Assembly: GCF_024519435.1 (NCBI RefSeq) | Contig: NZ_JALJRZ010000002.1 | Span: 310,001-374,000, forward strand | Direction: 5' to 3' | Length of the DNA: 64,000 bases | DNA from: Terrabacter sp. Ter38 | GTDB taxonomy: Bacteria; Actinomycetota; Actinomycetes; Actinomycetales; Dermatophilaceae | Shown here: piece after piece, positions 1 through 8,105 of the stretch | How positions within the stretch are numbered: position 1 is the first letter of the stretch | How the letters are laid out: each line of letters opens with the position of its first letter | The notes under the pieces: model-generated | Seen by the model: the letters and a program-made list of their open reading frames with translations, nothing else | What the model was told of the DNA's origin: nothing | Databases searched by the model: none | Program-made: the position numbers and the translations under genes

Positions 1-466
1 GCTGGACGATGCGCGACACCGCCCGGGCCGTGACCCATGGGGCGTGCAGCCTGTCCCACATGGTCTCGGCCCGCGCCGTGTGCACCGTGACGTTCGTCAG
101 ACCGAGCTGGGCGACGGTGCCCGAGAGCCACCCCGTGCGCCGGGCGAGCGGCTCGACGAGGTGCAGGTCCAGATCGGGACGGGCAATGGCCAGCGCCAGC
201 CCGGGCAGACCGGCACCCGACCCCACGTCGACGACCCGCTGCGTCTCTCCCGTCCGCGGGATCGCCTCGTGAACGACGCCGCAGTTGAGCAGGTGACGGT
301 CCCAGAGCCGAGGTGTCTCACGAGGGCCGATCAGGCCGTGGCTGATCCCGGTATCAGCCAGGATCGCCACGAAGTGTTCGGCCAGCGCGAGCCGGTCGCC
401 GAAGACCGCGGTTGCGACAGCGGGCGTCGGGGGCAGCTCCGCCGGGTCGAGAGCATCGTGGGTCAC
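1..466 (-). CDS. rsmG: 16S rRNA (guanine-N7)-methyltransferase RsmG, partial
   Basis: RsmG methylates N7 of G527 in 16S rRNA using S-adenosylmethionine. The first 155 residues are visible and the gene runs off the left edge. Family signatures are the segment PRLWDRHLLN and the SAM-binding glycine loop VDVGSGAGLPGLALA. I chose the GTG at 466 because AGGAG lies nine bases upstream and the protein begins at the usual distance from these motifs. It follows jag in the same direction, the standard actinobacterial order, in which parA and parB come next and would lie outside the window. The family assignment is firm; the true length cannot be seen. Confidence 0.93.
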   Translation of the reverse strand, partial: MTHDALDPAELPPTPAVATAVFGDRLALAEHFVAILADTGISHGLIGPRETPRLWDRHLLNCGVVHEAIPRTGETQRVVDVGSGAGLPGLALAIARPDLDLHLVEPLARRTGWLSGTVAQLGLTNVTVHTARAETMWDRLHAPWVTARAVSRIVQ

Positions 467-507
467 GCGCTCTCACTCCTCGTGGCTCTCGGATGCAGCG
501 GTCGATT

Positions 508-527
508 CCCGTTTCACGTGAAACGGG
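508..527. other. parS: parS centromere site (perfect palindrome)
   Basis: A 20-bp perfect palindrome contains the canonical parS core GTTTCACGTGAAAC at 511-524, extended by CCC/GGG on both sides. parS is the binding site of ParB, which loads near the origin and directs chromosome segregation. It lies in the jag-rsmG intergenic space, 7 kb from oriC and next to where parA/parB are normally found. The identity of the site is seen directly; occupancy by ParB is inferred. Confidence 0.93.
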
Positions 528-533
528 AGGTGG

Positions 534-1256
534 TCAGGCAGGAAGGATGACGATGTGGCGGTGCGGGTCGACGCCTTCGGACTCGGAGACGAGACCGGCG
601 GCCGCGACCTCGTCGTGGACGACCTTGCGCTCGAAGGCCGTCATCGGCTCGAGCGCGCGCTTCGTCCCCGACTCCTGCACCTCGGCGATGGCGACCTTGG
701 CCAGCTCGACGAGAGCCGAACGACGCTGCGCACGGTGACCGGCGATGTCGAGCATGAGGCGGCTCCGCTCACCGGTCTCGACCTGGACGGCCAGTCGGGT
801 CAGCTCCTGCAGGGCCTCGAGCACCTTGCCGTCGGTCCCGACGAGCCGGCGCGGGACGCGGCCCTCGTCGGAGTCGACGATGGCGATGGCAGCCCGGTCG
901 CCGTCGACGTCGACATCGATGTCCCCGTCGAGGTCGGCGATGTCGAGGAGGGTCTCGAGGAAGTCAGCAGCCACCTCGCCCTCGCGCTCGAGCATCCGGA
1001 CGCGCGACTTCTTGTCGCCCTTGTCAGCCCTGTCGGCCTGGTTCCCCTGGTCATCGGCGTCGGCCTCGTCGGAGTCCGCGGCCGCGTCCGAGGACTGATC
1101 AGAGGCGTCGGCCTCCGCCACCTCGCCGCCCTCGGAAGCCTCGACCGCCAGGGCGGACTCGGGGATCTCCGTGACCTGGTCGGTGCTCTCGCCCGTGTCG
1201 GGCTCGACAGTCGCGTCCGTCGGCGTCTCGACGTCCGTGGCCTGGGTGTCGCTCAT
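534..1256 (-). CDS. jag: Jag/KhpB-type KH-R3H RNA-binding protein
   Basis: Single-stranded nucleic acid-binding protein of the Jag (KhpB/EloR) family, associated in other bacteria with control of cell elongation and with the YidC membrane-insertion locus. Of 240 residues, 1-87 are very acidic and low-complexity. A KH-like domain follows (about 88-170, loop VGTDGKVL), then an R3H domain with R210 and H214 in the RxxxH signature, ending in HIVILPA. It lies downstream of yidC in the same direction, as in most Actinobacteria. The acidic N-terminal extension replaces the Jag-N domain of Firmicutes. The RNA targets are unknown. Confidence 0.93.
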   Translation of the reverse strand: MSDTQATDVETPTDATVEPDTGESTDQVTEIPESALAVEASEGGEVAEADASDQSSDAAADSDEADADDQGNQADRADKGDKKSRVRMLEREGEVAADFLETLLDIADLDGDIDVDVDGDRAAIAIVDSDEGRVPRRLVGTDGKVLEALQELTRLAVQVETGERSRLMLDIAGHRAQRRSALVELAKVAIAEVQESGTKRALEPMTAFERKVVHDEVAAAGLVSESEGVDPHRHIVILPA

Positions 1257-1287
1257 TGGAAACTCCTTCGTTCACCGGGGCCGCATC

Positions 1288-1339
1288 TGTGGACAACTCA
1301 CGTCTCCGCAGGTCAGAGGCCCCAAGGCAGTGTGGACAA
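1288..1339. promoter_or_regulatory. Two DnaA boxes between yidC and jag
   Basis: Two perfect copies of TGTGGACAA lie at 1288-1296 and 1331-1339, both in the 98-bp gap between the yidC stop and the jag start. They could tie expression of jag to DnaA or act as titration sites. The sequence match is direct; the function is inference. Confidence 0.7.
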
Positions 1340-1354
1340 GTGTGTGGAAGAACC

Positions 1355-2347
1355 TCAGCGGCGGTTCTTGGTCGGCTGCGTGCGGGTGCGCTTCTTGCCC
1401 TTCGGCTGCTGGCGCTGGCCCGACCTGGGCGCGTCGTCGGGGACGGTCTCGGTCGGCTCGAGGCCCGGCACGGTCAGCTCCTGCATGTCCTTGCCCTTGC
1501 GCTTCATCCGCTCGCGACGGGCGCGCTCGGCCTCGGACCCGGGAGCCGGCATGTTGCGGATGACGTAGAACTGCTGGCCCATCGTCCAGAGGTTCGTCGT
1601 GAGCCAGTAGATCAGGACACCGATCGGGAAGTTGACGCCCGAGATCGCGAAGAAGAGCGGCATCAGGTAGAGCAGGACCTTCTGCTGCTTCGCGAACGGG
1701 TTGTCCAGCGCTGCTGCGGGCATGTTCTTGCGCATCAGCTGGTACTGGGTCGTGAACGTCGTGGCCGACATGAGGATGATGAGCACGGCCGTGAGGATCT
1801 TGACGTTGAGGGAGGCACCCGGCGTCAGGAAGGAGTCGGAGAGCTTGGCGCCGAAGATCGTCGAGCTCTCGATCTGTGCCGCCACCTCGCGGGTGATCGG
1901 ACCGATCGCGTCGTGGCCGGGCACGCCCTCGGCCTGGGCCTTGAGGTTGTTGAGCAGCTGGAAGAGCGCGAAGAAGAAGGGGCTCTGGATGAGGATCGGC
2001 AGGCAGCTGCTGAACGGGTTGGTCCCGGTGCGCCGGTAGAGATCCATGATCTCGGCCTGCTGGGCCTTCTGGGACTCCGGGTCGCGCTTGCCCTTGTACT
2101 TCTTCTGGATCTTCTGCATCTCCGGCTGGATGAGCTGCATCCGTCGGGAGGAGTGGATCTGGCGCACGAAGAGCGGGATGAGCAGGAGGCGGACGACGAC
2201 CGTGAGGCCGACGATCGACATGGCCCAGGCCCAACCGGCCAGGTCACCGTTGAGGCCGATCTTGTCGAAGAGCCAGTGCCAGCCGTACATGACCCAGGCT
2301 TCACCGAGCTTGATCGGATAGAGCAGGGTGTTGAAGAACTCGATCAC
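1355..2347 (-). CDS. yidC: Membrane protein insertase YidC
   Basis: YidC/Oxa1 insertase inserts and folds inner-membrane proteins alone or with SecYEG. The 330-residue protein has the Gram-positive-type architecture without a large periplasmic domain. The first core segment, around 40-60, carries the conserved groove arginine (R53 in VVVRLLLIP). A basic cytoplasmic hairpin (IQPEMQKIQKKYKGK) follows, then the NPFSSCLPILIQ-PFFFALF segment, and the C-terminal tail is rich in Lys and Arg for ribosome contact. It lies between yidD and jag in the conserved rpmH-rnpA-yidD-yidC-jag run. The length is normal for actinobacterial YidC. Confidence 0.96.
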   Translation of the reverse strand: MIEFFNTLLYPIKLGEAWVMYGWHWLFDKIGLNGDLAGWAWAMSIVGLTVVVRLLLIPLFVRQIHSSRRMQLIQPEMQKIQKKYKGKRDPESQKAQQAEIMDLYRRTGTNPFSSCLPILIQSPFFFALFQLLNNLKAQAEGVPGHDAIGPITREVAAQIESSTIFGAKLSDSFLTPGASLNVKILTAVLIILMSATTFTTQYQLMRKNMPAAALDNPFAKQQKVLLYLMPLFFAISGVNFPIGVLIYWLTTNLWTMGQQFYVIRNMPAPGSEAERARRERMKRKGKDMQELTVPGLEPTETVPDDAPRSGQRQQPKGKKRTRTQPTKNRR

Positions 2348-2441
2348 GTGTTTCCTCTGTGGTCTGGTGGGCCGGCCGGTTCAGCTCGGGCTCGAGGTGT
2401 CTGGGCCACTCACCACTGATCGGCAACCATATGCCGGTTGG

Positions 2442-2816
2442 TCAGGTCGTGGGTTCGCGGTGGGTGACCGCGTATGGGACTGCGTGTGGGGCGTGCTCGT
2501 CGTGCTCGTGGTCGTGCTCGTCCTCGGCGCTTCCGGCCGGGCGGAAGTCCTCCGGCCGCACGTCGTTGCGCGTGGCCCACGTCTGGGGAACGGGATCGAC
2601 CCCGCCGGGGTTCCACGGGTTGCAGCGGCCGAGCCTGCGGATGGCGAGCCAACCCCCACGAACCGGTCCGAACCGCGTCAGCGCGGTGACGGCATACGCC
2701 GAGCAGCTGGGGTAGAAGCGGCAGCTGGGGCCGGTGAGCGGGGAGACGAAGCGCTGGTAGAAGCGGACCGCGAGCACCAGGGGTGCTGCGAGCACCTGGT
2801 TGACCGTGGGGCTCAT
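2442..2816 (-). CDS. yidD: Membrane protein insertion efficiency factor YidD
   Basis: Small membrane-associated factor that assists YidC-dependent insertion. The hallmark segment [13 protein letters not shown], followed by [15 protein letters not shown], is intact. I chose the ATG at 2816 over an upstream in-frame ATG at 2870 because it gives an ATGA overlap with the rnpA stop and begins directly with the conserved region. The product is 124 residues. The C-terminal 35 residues are a His/Asp/Glu-rich tail ([14 protein letters not shown]), which is longer than usual and could bind metal; that last point is inference. Confidence 0.94.
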   Translation of the reverse strand: MSPTVNQVLAAPLVLAVRFYQRFVSPLTGPSCRFYPSCSAYAVTALTRFGPVRGGWLAIRRLGRCNPWNPGGVDPVPQTWATRNDVRPEDFRPAGSAEDEHDHEHDEHAPHAVPYAVTHREPTT

Positions 2817-3163
2817 GGCCGGCACGCCTTCTCGAGCTGACGTCGGACGGCGAGGTCGAGCTCGTCCCACGACGCCTGCGCCGCCGCCGGGTTGGCGCGC
2901 ACGACGAGGTCGAGACCAGCCGGTATGCCGGTCAACCGGGTCGCGACGCTGGAGCGCAGCCGGCGCTTGGTCCGGTTGCGCACGACGGCGTTGCCGACGG
3001 CCTTGGACACAACAAAACCGACGCGCGGCGGAAGTTCCGCACGCGCATCGGTCCGGTTGGCATGCACGACGATGAGTCGCCCGCCTGCTCTGCTGGCGCC
3101 GGGCCCGCGAACTGCCGTCGTGAAGTCCGTCCGCTCACGCAGTCGGTGACGTGCCGGCAGCAC
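2813..3163 (-). CDS. rnpA: Ribonuclease P protein component
   Basis: Protein subunit of RNase P, which matures the 5' end of tRNAs together with the RnpB RNA (not in this window). It has 116 residues with the conserved core [22 protein letters not shown], whose RNR motif contacts the RNA. It lies 18 bp after rpmH and overlaps yidD by four bases, so it is almost certainly transcribed from the rpmH promoter. The length is typical. Confidence 0.96.
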   Translation of the reverse strand: MLPARHRLRERTDFTTAVRGPGASRAGGRLIVVHANRTDARAELPPRVGFVVSKAVGNAVVRNRTKRRLRSSVATRLTGIPAGLDLVVRANPAAAQASWDELDLAVRRQLEKACRP

Positions 3164-3181
3164 GCCGCGGCCTCCGGCTGC

Positions 3182-3319
3182 TCAGGCCGAGAGCTCGGCG
3201 CGGCCCTTGCTGCGGCGGCGGGCGAGGATGGCGCGGCCGGCGCGGGTGCGCATGCGCAGGCGGAAGCCGTGCGTCTTGGCGCGGCGACGGTTGTTCGGCT
3301 GGAAGGTGCGCTTGCTCAC
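3182..3319 (-). CDS. rpmH: 50S ribosomal protein L34
   Basis: Ribosomal protein L34, 45 residues, with the invariant [18 protein letters not shown] segment. The start is the GTG at 3319, preceded by GGAGAA at good spacing. It is the first gene of the leftward rpmH-rnpA-yidD-yidC-jag-rsmG run and is divergent from dnaA, the classic origin arrangement. Confidence 0.97.
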   Translation of the reverse strand: MSKRTFQPNNRRRAKTHGFRLRMRTRAGRAILARRRSKGRAELSA

Positions 3320-3860
3320 GAGGTTCTCCGTAGGTTGCAGGGGCCCGTCCGACGTCACGACGACGTCGGCCCGGCTCCCGTTGTGGGGCTGTCGGTGGCC
3401 GATGCGACCGCAATCGGCAAGCCCGTGGAGGCCGAGGGGATCCGGCTGGGCCGGGCTCGGGGCCATGGGCATGCGAAAGAGGTCGCAGACACGCTCGGTC
3501 AACGATACGGGAGCCGTCGAGAGGGGGTCAAACCGACGGAGCCGCTCCGGGGGCGCGGGCCAAAACCCACGATCCTCGAAGGTCCTACGGCGATTGCAAG
3601 CCGACACGCCGTCCAGCCGGAGATCTGTGGGCGACTCGATTGTCACCGGCGAGCCTGCGGCTGTAGGTTTTCGACTCTCACGATCCTCGCCACCCCATGC
3701 ACAGGCTGTGGACAAACGTGTGGACAACAGGGCATCGTTCACCAGGACACGGACGGACCCCGCAGGTCCGACCCCGGCGGACTCGAGCCCGTGCTCGAGA
3801 CGCTCAGAGCCGGGATCGCAACAGGTGCAACGGAATTGACTCAGGGGCAGGTGGGATCAG
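3320..3860. promoter_or_regulatory. rpmH-dnaA intergenic region with two DnaA boxes
   Basis: This 541-bp divergent spacer holds no gene I can support. Two perfect TGTGGACAA boxes occur at 3707-3715 and 3719-3727, spaced 12 bp and on the same strand, about 135 bp upstream of dnaA. Paired boxes here are typical of DnaA autoregulation in Actinobacteria. The rpmH promoter candidate lies in the left half. I could not assign a dnaA -10 element with confidence. Confidence 0.8.
3502..3531 (-). promoter_or_regulatory. Candidate promoter of the rpmH operon
   Basis: On the minus strand TTGACC (3526-3531) and TATCGT (3502-3507) are separated by 18 bp, a housekeeping-sigma arrangement. Transcription would start near 3495 and leave a leader of about 175 nt before rpmH. 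The assignment rests on the -35/-10 match only. Confidence 0.5.
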
Positions 3861-5501
3861 GTGGCCGAGACAGGCGTTGATTACGCGCAGATCTGGCAGC
3901 AGACGCTCGGCACCCTCGACTCGGTGGGCCTGTCGAACCAGGAGCGCGCCTTCGTCCGGCTGTGCCGACTCGTCGGCGTGCTCGACCAGACGGCCCTGGT
4001 GCGCGCACCCAACACCTTCACCAAGGACTTCCTCGAGCAGCGGGTCCGTGAGCAGATCCACGAGGCCCTCGCGAGCCAGCTCGGCCACCCGGTCCAGCTC
4101 GCCGTGTCGGTCGACGAAAGCCTCGAGCCCGACCTCGGCATGATCGCCGACGAGCCGAGCGGACAGGTCCACGACGGCTCACGCAGCGGTCAGGGCCCCG
4201 GCGCGGTCGGGGGCGGCTCCGGCTCGGCGACCGGCAACGGCTCCGGGGGCATCGGTGGCCACCAGAACGGCGGGTACGGCCAGGCCGCTCACAACCCGCT
4301 GCGCGACCTGGCCGAGAGCGCACCCGCGCTCAACGGCGCCGACCTCGACGAGCCGCGCCCGCCCGCGTACGAGGCGCAGACGCAGATGGAGCTCCGCCCC
4401 GACCCGCTGAGCGGTGGCGAGAGCGGGCCGCTGCGCCTGCAGCAACGGCCCGAGCCCAGCTCACCGGGCGACACACGGCTCAACCCGAAGTACACCTTCG
4501 ACACGTTCGTCATCGGCGCGAGCAACCGCTTCGCCCATGCGGCAGCGGTCGCGGTCGCCGAGGCCCCGGCCAAGGCGTACAACCCGCTCTTCGTCTACGG
4601 CGAGTCCGGTCTGGGCAAGACCCACCTGCTGCACGCGATCGGCCACTACGCCCGCACGATGTTCCCGAACGTCCGCGTGCGCTACGTGAACTCCGAGGAG
4701 TTCACCAACGACTTCATCAACAGCATCCGCGACGACAAGGCGAGCGCGTTCCAGAACCGCTACCGCAGCGTCGACGTGCTCCTCATCGACGACATCCAGT
4801 TCCTCCAGGGCAAGCTGCAGACGCAGGAGGAGTTCTTCCACACCTTCAACACGCTGCACAACGCGAACAAGCAGATCGTCATCACCAGTGACCTGCCACC
4901 GCGTGAGCTGTCCGGCTTCGAGGACCGGATGCGCACGCGCTTCGAGTCGGGCCTGCTCACCGACGTCCAGCCGCCCGACCTCGAGACCCGCATCGCGATC
5001 CTGCGCAAGAAGGCGATCCAGGACCGGATGAAGGTGCCGGACGACGTCCTCGAGTACATCGCGACGAACTTCAGCACGAACATCCGCGAGCTCGAGGGCG
5101 CGCTCATCCGCGTCACGGCGTTCAGCAACCTCAACCGGCAGGCGGTCGACCTGCCTCTCGCGGTCATCGTGCTCAAGGACGTCCTGCCCAACGAGACGCC
5201 CAACCAGGTGACCGCCGCGACGATCATGGCGGTGACGGCCGCCTACTACGCCGTGACCCTCGAGGACCTCTGCGGCTCGAGCCGTTCGCGCCAGCTCGTG
5301 ACGGCCCGGCAGATCGCGATGTACCTGTGCCGCGAGATGACCGACCTCAGCCTGCCCAAGATCGGCCAGCACTTCGGCGGCCGCGACCACACGACGGTGA
5401 TGCACGCCGACCGCAAGATCCGCGAGCTCATGGGTGAGCGCCGCGCCATCTACAACCAGGTCACCGAGCTGACCAACCGGATCCGCCAGCAGTCGCACTG
5501 A
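3861..5501 (+). CDS. dnaA: Chromosomal replication initiator DnaA
   Basis: Initiator ATPase that binds DnaA boxes at oriC, melts the origin and recruits the helicase. The 546 residues comprise domain I (about 1-95), a long Gly/Ser/Gln-rich linker (about 95-210), the AAA+ module with Walker A GESGLGKTH near 247 and Walker B LLIDDIQF near 307, and a C-terminal helix-turn-helix with the box-recognition signature RDHTTVMHADRKI near 509. The start is the GTG at 3861. The 110-residue linker is long, as in other actinobacterial DnaA proteins. Two DnaA boxes upstream suggest autoregulation. Confidence 0.98.
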   Translation: MAETGVDYAQIWQQTLGTLDSVGLSNQERAFVRLCRLVGVLDQTALVRAPNTFTKDFLEQRVREQIHEALASQLGHPVQLAVSVDESLEPDLGMIADEPSGQVHDGSRSGQGPGAVGGGSGSATGNGSGGIGGHQNGGYGQAAHNPLRDLAESAPALNGADLDEPRPPAYEAQTQMELRPDPLSGGESGPLRLQQRPEPSSPGDTRLNPKYTFDTFVIGASNRFAHAAAVAVAEAPAKAYNPLFVYGESGLGKTHLLHAIGHYARTMFPNVRVRYVNSEEFTNDFINSIRDDKASAFQNRYRSVDVLLIDDIQFLQGKLQTQEEFFHTFNTLHNANKQIVITSDLPPRELSGFEDRMRTRFESGLLTDVQPPDLETRIAILRKKAIQDRMKVPDDVLEYIATNFSTNIRELEGALIRVTAFSNLNRQAVDLPLAVIVLKDVLPNETPNQVTAATIMAVTAAYYAVTLEDLCGSSRSRQLVTARQIAMYLCREMTDLSLPKIGQHFGGRDHTTVMHADRKIRELMGERRAIYNQVTELTNRIRQQSH

Positions 5502-5524
5502 CGTCCGGCCGGGCCCGCTGACCC

Positions 5525-5550
5525 GGCCCGATGGCGTATGCCGTCGGGCC
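5525..5550. terminator. Bidirectional hairpin after dnaA with GTAT loop
   Basis: An 11-bp stem (5525-5535 with 5540-5550, one G-T pair) closes on the tetraloop GTAT. It lies between the convergent ends of dnaA and the epimerase gene. The core GGC-GTAT-GCC contains the octamer GTATGCCG that recurs throughout the window. There is no U-tract. Confidence 0.65.
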
Positions 5551-5559
5551 GCGCCGACG

Positions 5560-6555
5560 TCAGGCCGCGGCTCCCGCGTGCGCCGGCTTCGCAGCCTTCG
5601 CGGCGCGGCGGGCGGCGACGGTCGTCGCGAGCGCCTCGTCCCACGGGGTCGGTGCGAGCCCGAACGTGCGCTGGGTGAGCTCGGAGTCGAGGACGAACGG
5701 CCGCTCGAACTGGTGGCGGGTCTCGCGCAGCTCGCGCATGAAGGGGACGACCGCACCGGCCGCGGTGCCGAGTGGCCGGGGCAGCACGCGTACCCGCCGC
5801 TGCTTGACGCCGGCGATGCGCGCGACGTCGCCGCCGGCCTCGTCGAACGTGCGGGCGGGCGCGGTCGGCACGTGCCAGGCCCGGCCCCAGCCGTCGTCGC
5901 CGGCCGCGACCCTGGCTGCGAGCCGGCCGACGTCGGGGACGTAGGTCCACGAGTGCGGCGCGTCGGCGCGGCCGGCCGGCACGAAGGGCGGTCGGCCGGC
6001 GAGCAGCGCGTCGATGACCACGTCGCCCAGGTAGCTGGTCCGCGGCGTCGTACCCGGTCCGAAGTAGTCGCTGGAGCGGAGCTCGGTGACGCGCAGGCGC
6101 CCCGCCTCGTGGCGGGCCAGCGCCTCGGTCCACATGTCGGCACGGATGCGGCCCTTGTGACCGCAGGGCCGCATCGGGTCGTCCTCGTGCATGGGCGCCT
6201 CGACCTCGCCGTAGCCGTAGAGGTTGCCGATGATGACGAGGCCGGCTCCGGACTCCTCGGCGGCGGCCAGGGTGGCCGCGGCGATCGGCGGCCAGTCGGT
6301 GTCCCAGGTCATGTAGCTGGGCGGGTTCACGGCATTGACGATGCTCGCGGCACCGCGCGCCAGGGCCGTCAGCGCGGACGCGTCGCCGGCGTCGACGGCG
6401 ACGACCTCGACCGCGTCGGGGTGGGCGTCCTGCCAGGGTAGTTCGTCGACCCGTCCCGAACGGGACGCGAGGGTCACGGTGTGACCGAGCGCGACGAGTG
6501 CGACGGTCGTCGAGCGACCGACGCCGCCGGCGCCGAGGACGAGGTGGTGGCTCAT
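5560..6555 (-). CDS. NAD-dependent epimerase/dehydratase family protein
   Basis: Extended short-chain dehydrogenase-like protein of 331 residues. A Rossmann nucleotide-binding loop (LGAGGVGRST) opens the protein. The segments IIGNLYGYGE, DYFGPGT, YLGDVVIDALLAGRPP and SWTYVPDVGRLAARV match NAD(P)-binding sugar or nucleotide epimerase relatives. The usual catalytic YxxxK is not obvious, so the reaction cannot be stated. The start at 6555 has AAGGAG at good spacing. It is divergent from a TetR gene, with palindromes between them, and is probably its target. Its position between dnaA and oriC is unusual. Confidence 0.85.
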   Translation of the reverse strand: MSHHLVLGAGGVGRSTTVALVALGHTVTLASRSGRVDELPWQDAHPDAVEVVAVDAGDASALTALARGAASIVNAVNPPSYMTWDTDWPPIAAATLAAAEESGAGLVIIGNLYGYGEVEAPMHEDDPMRPCGHKGRIRADMWTEALARHEAGRLRVTELRSSDYFGPGTTPRTSYLGDVVIDALLAGRPPFVPAGRADAPHSWTYVPDVGRLAARVAAGDDGWGRAWHVPTAPARTFDEAGGDVARIAGVKQRRVRVLPRPLGTAAGAVVPFMRELRETRHQFERPFVLDSELTQRTFGLAPTPWDEALATTVAARRAAKAAKPAHAGAAA

Positions 6556-6578
6556 GGTGTGCTCCTTCGAGAATGTGG

Positions 6579-6643
6579 TGTGAGCACTGCTCACGTTTCG
6601 ATGGTGGCAGTGGTCGGCCAGAAAAGCAAGAGCACCGCTCACA
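6579..6643. promoter_or_regulatory. Twin operator palindromes in the epimerase/TetR divergent promoter
   Basis: A perfect 7+1+7 palindrome, GTGAGCACTGCTCAC, lies at 6580-6594. A second copy in opposite orientation at 6630-6643 reads TGTGAGCGGTGCTC on the minus strand. Both lie in the 118-bp space between the divergent starts, one near each gene. This is the expected layout for a TetR regulator controlling itself and its neighbour. The palindromes are seen; the binding protein is inferred. Confidence 0.75.
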
Positions 6644-6673
6644 TTGTTCCGTGACCTGTGGCAGGCTCGGTGC

Positions 6674-7447
6674 ATGGACCCGCTCGACGTCGCACCCGCG
6701 GACACACGCACGCACGCACCTGACGACGCGCCCACAGCACGGCTGGGCAAGCGCGCCCGTCACCGGCTCACCGTCGAGGCCGAGATCCTCCGCGTGGCTC
6801 GCGAGCACCTGGCCACTGACGGTGCGGCCGCACTCAGCCTGCGCGCCGTCGCCCGCGACCTCGGCATGGTCTCCTCCGGGATCTACCGCTACGTCGAGAG
6901 TCGCGACGAGCTGCTCACCCGCCTCATCGTCGACTCGTACTGGTCACTCGCCGCCGCCGTCCGCAGCAGCCACGACACCGTCCCGCACGACGACCTCGAG
7001 GCACGATGGGACGCGGTCGGCCGCGCACTACGAGCGTGGGCGCTCGACCGGCCGCACGACTTCGCGCTCATCTACGGCTCCCCGGTCCCGGACTACGAGG
7101 CCCCGTCCGAGCGCACCGAGGAACCGGGCACCGCCGTCCTCGTCCTTCTCGTCGCCCTGCTCGACGACGTCCGGGCAGCGGGCCGGCTCGCCGACCCCGA
7201 GGGGCTGGGTTTGGTGTCGGCGCGCGCCGAGACCGGTGTCGGCGCGCTGCTCGACGCACCGATGTTCGCCGCGACACAGCTGGACGCCGTCGACCTGACC
7301 CAGGGTCTGGCTGCCTGGACCCTGTTGCTCGGCGCCGTGACGAGCGAGATCTTCGCCCAGCTCGGGCCGGTTCCGGACGGCGAGGCCCTCTTCGAGTGTC
7401 TGCTCGCGGCGTCGCGACGGTGCGTCATCGCGCCGGTCGGTGACTAG
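6674..7447 (+). CDS. TetR/AcrR family transcriptional regulator
   Basis: One-component repressor with an N-terminal TetR helix-turn-helix. The region RHRLTVEAEILRVAREHL leads into LSLRAVARDLGMVSSGIYRYV, with the recognition helix and the conserved Y-R-Y-V-x-S-R-D-E-L continuation. The C-terminal half carries the WHG-like ligand domain (YGSPVPDYEAP). I placed the start at the ATG at 6674 (257 residues); an earlier in-frame ATG at 6644 would run into the second operator. It probably represses itself and the divergent epimerase gene. The ligand is unknown. Confidence 0.92.
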   Translation: MDPLDVAPADTRTHAPDDAPTARLGKRARHRLTVEAEILRVAREHLATDGAAALSLRAVARDLGMVSSGIYRYVESRDELLTRLIVDSYWSLAAAVRSSHDTVPHDDLEARWDAVGRALRAWALDRPHDFALIYGSPVPDYEAPSERTEEPGTAVLVLLVALLDDVRAAGRLADPEGLGLVSARAETGVGALLDAPMFAATQLDAVDLTQGLAAWTLLLGAVTSEIFAQLGPVPDGEALFECLLAASRRCVIAPVGD

Positions 7448-7491
7448 TCGGCCCCTGGGAGGACGGCTGCACCCGGCCGGGCACACGGCAC

Positions 7492-7924
7492 ACGTCCACA
7501 TCCGTCCACAGGTTTGTCCACACCTGTGTGCACAGCGTGACCTCCCCGTGACCCGGGGCCTACAGACGCAACGGGCCCGACGACCGCCAGAGTTGTCCAC
7601 CGCCTGTGGACAACTCTGTGGAAGTAGCGGTCCCCGATGGTGCACAGGTGACTAGTCCGCAACCAGTCCAAATCGGACATATTCCGACCGCTCTTCCACA
7701 CGTCTCTGTGGAAACGTGTGGACGACGAGCGCAAAGCTGCGGACAACCCATGGGCTGCCTGTGAGGACGATGTGCAGGGCCGAGATCTGTCCACAGGGCC
7801 GGGCCGCCGCGTCCGGCGCGACCCCACACGCCGTGCACAGCCCCATCGGCGGCCTGACCTGCACCGACGCGGGTTGTCCACAGCATCCACAGCACCTATG
7901 ACTATGACGAGATCCCAGTCATAG
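7492..7924. other. oriC: Chromosomal origin of replication oriC
   Basis: Gene-free space between the TetR gene and dnaN, packed with DnaA boxes in both orientations. Perfect TTGTCCACA sites lie at 7514-7522, 7605-7613 (reverse) and 7874-7882. One-mismatch sites lie at 7593-7601, 7717-7725, 7738-7746 and 7787-7795, with weaker ones at 7492, 7502, 7692 and 7707. Near the dnaN side is a short AT-richer patch with the perfect inverted repeat CTATGACT (7896-7903)/AGTCATAG (7917-7924), a candidate unwinding or protein-binding element. The remainder to 8105 would contain the dnaN promoter; no clear -35/-10 is visible. Confidence 0.93.
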
Positions 7925-8105
7925 AGGGGAGCCCCGACAACGGGAGTCAGGCCGGACGCCCCGGGCCGGCTCGGGGGTCCACGGACCCGACGGGGAATCG
8001 TGTGATTTCGCCGCGTCGGCGATTCGGGGAGTGTCTGTGGTGCCAGTCACCGGCAGGCACTAGTGTCTGAGCCCCAATGTCCTTACCTGTCGAAGTGAGT
8101 GCACC

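Noticed and set aside
4461-6143. A 560-residue minus-strand frame across dnaA and the epimerase
   Set aside because: It is antisense to dnaA for most of its length and consists of Arg/Pro/Ala/Ser-biased sequence typical of a high-GC shadow frame.
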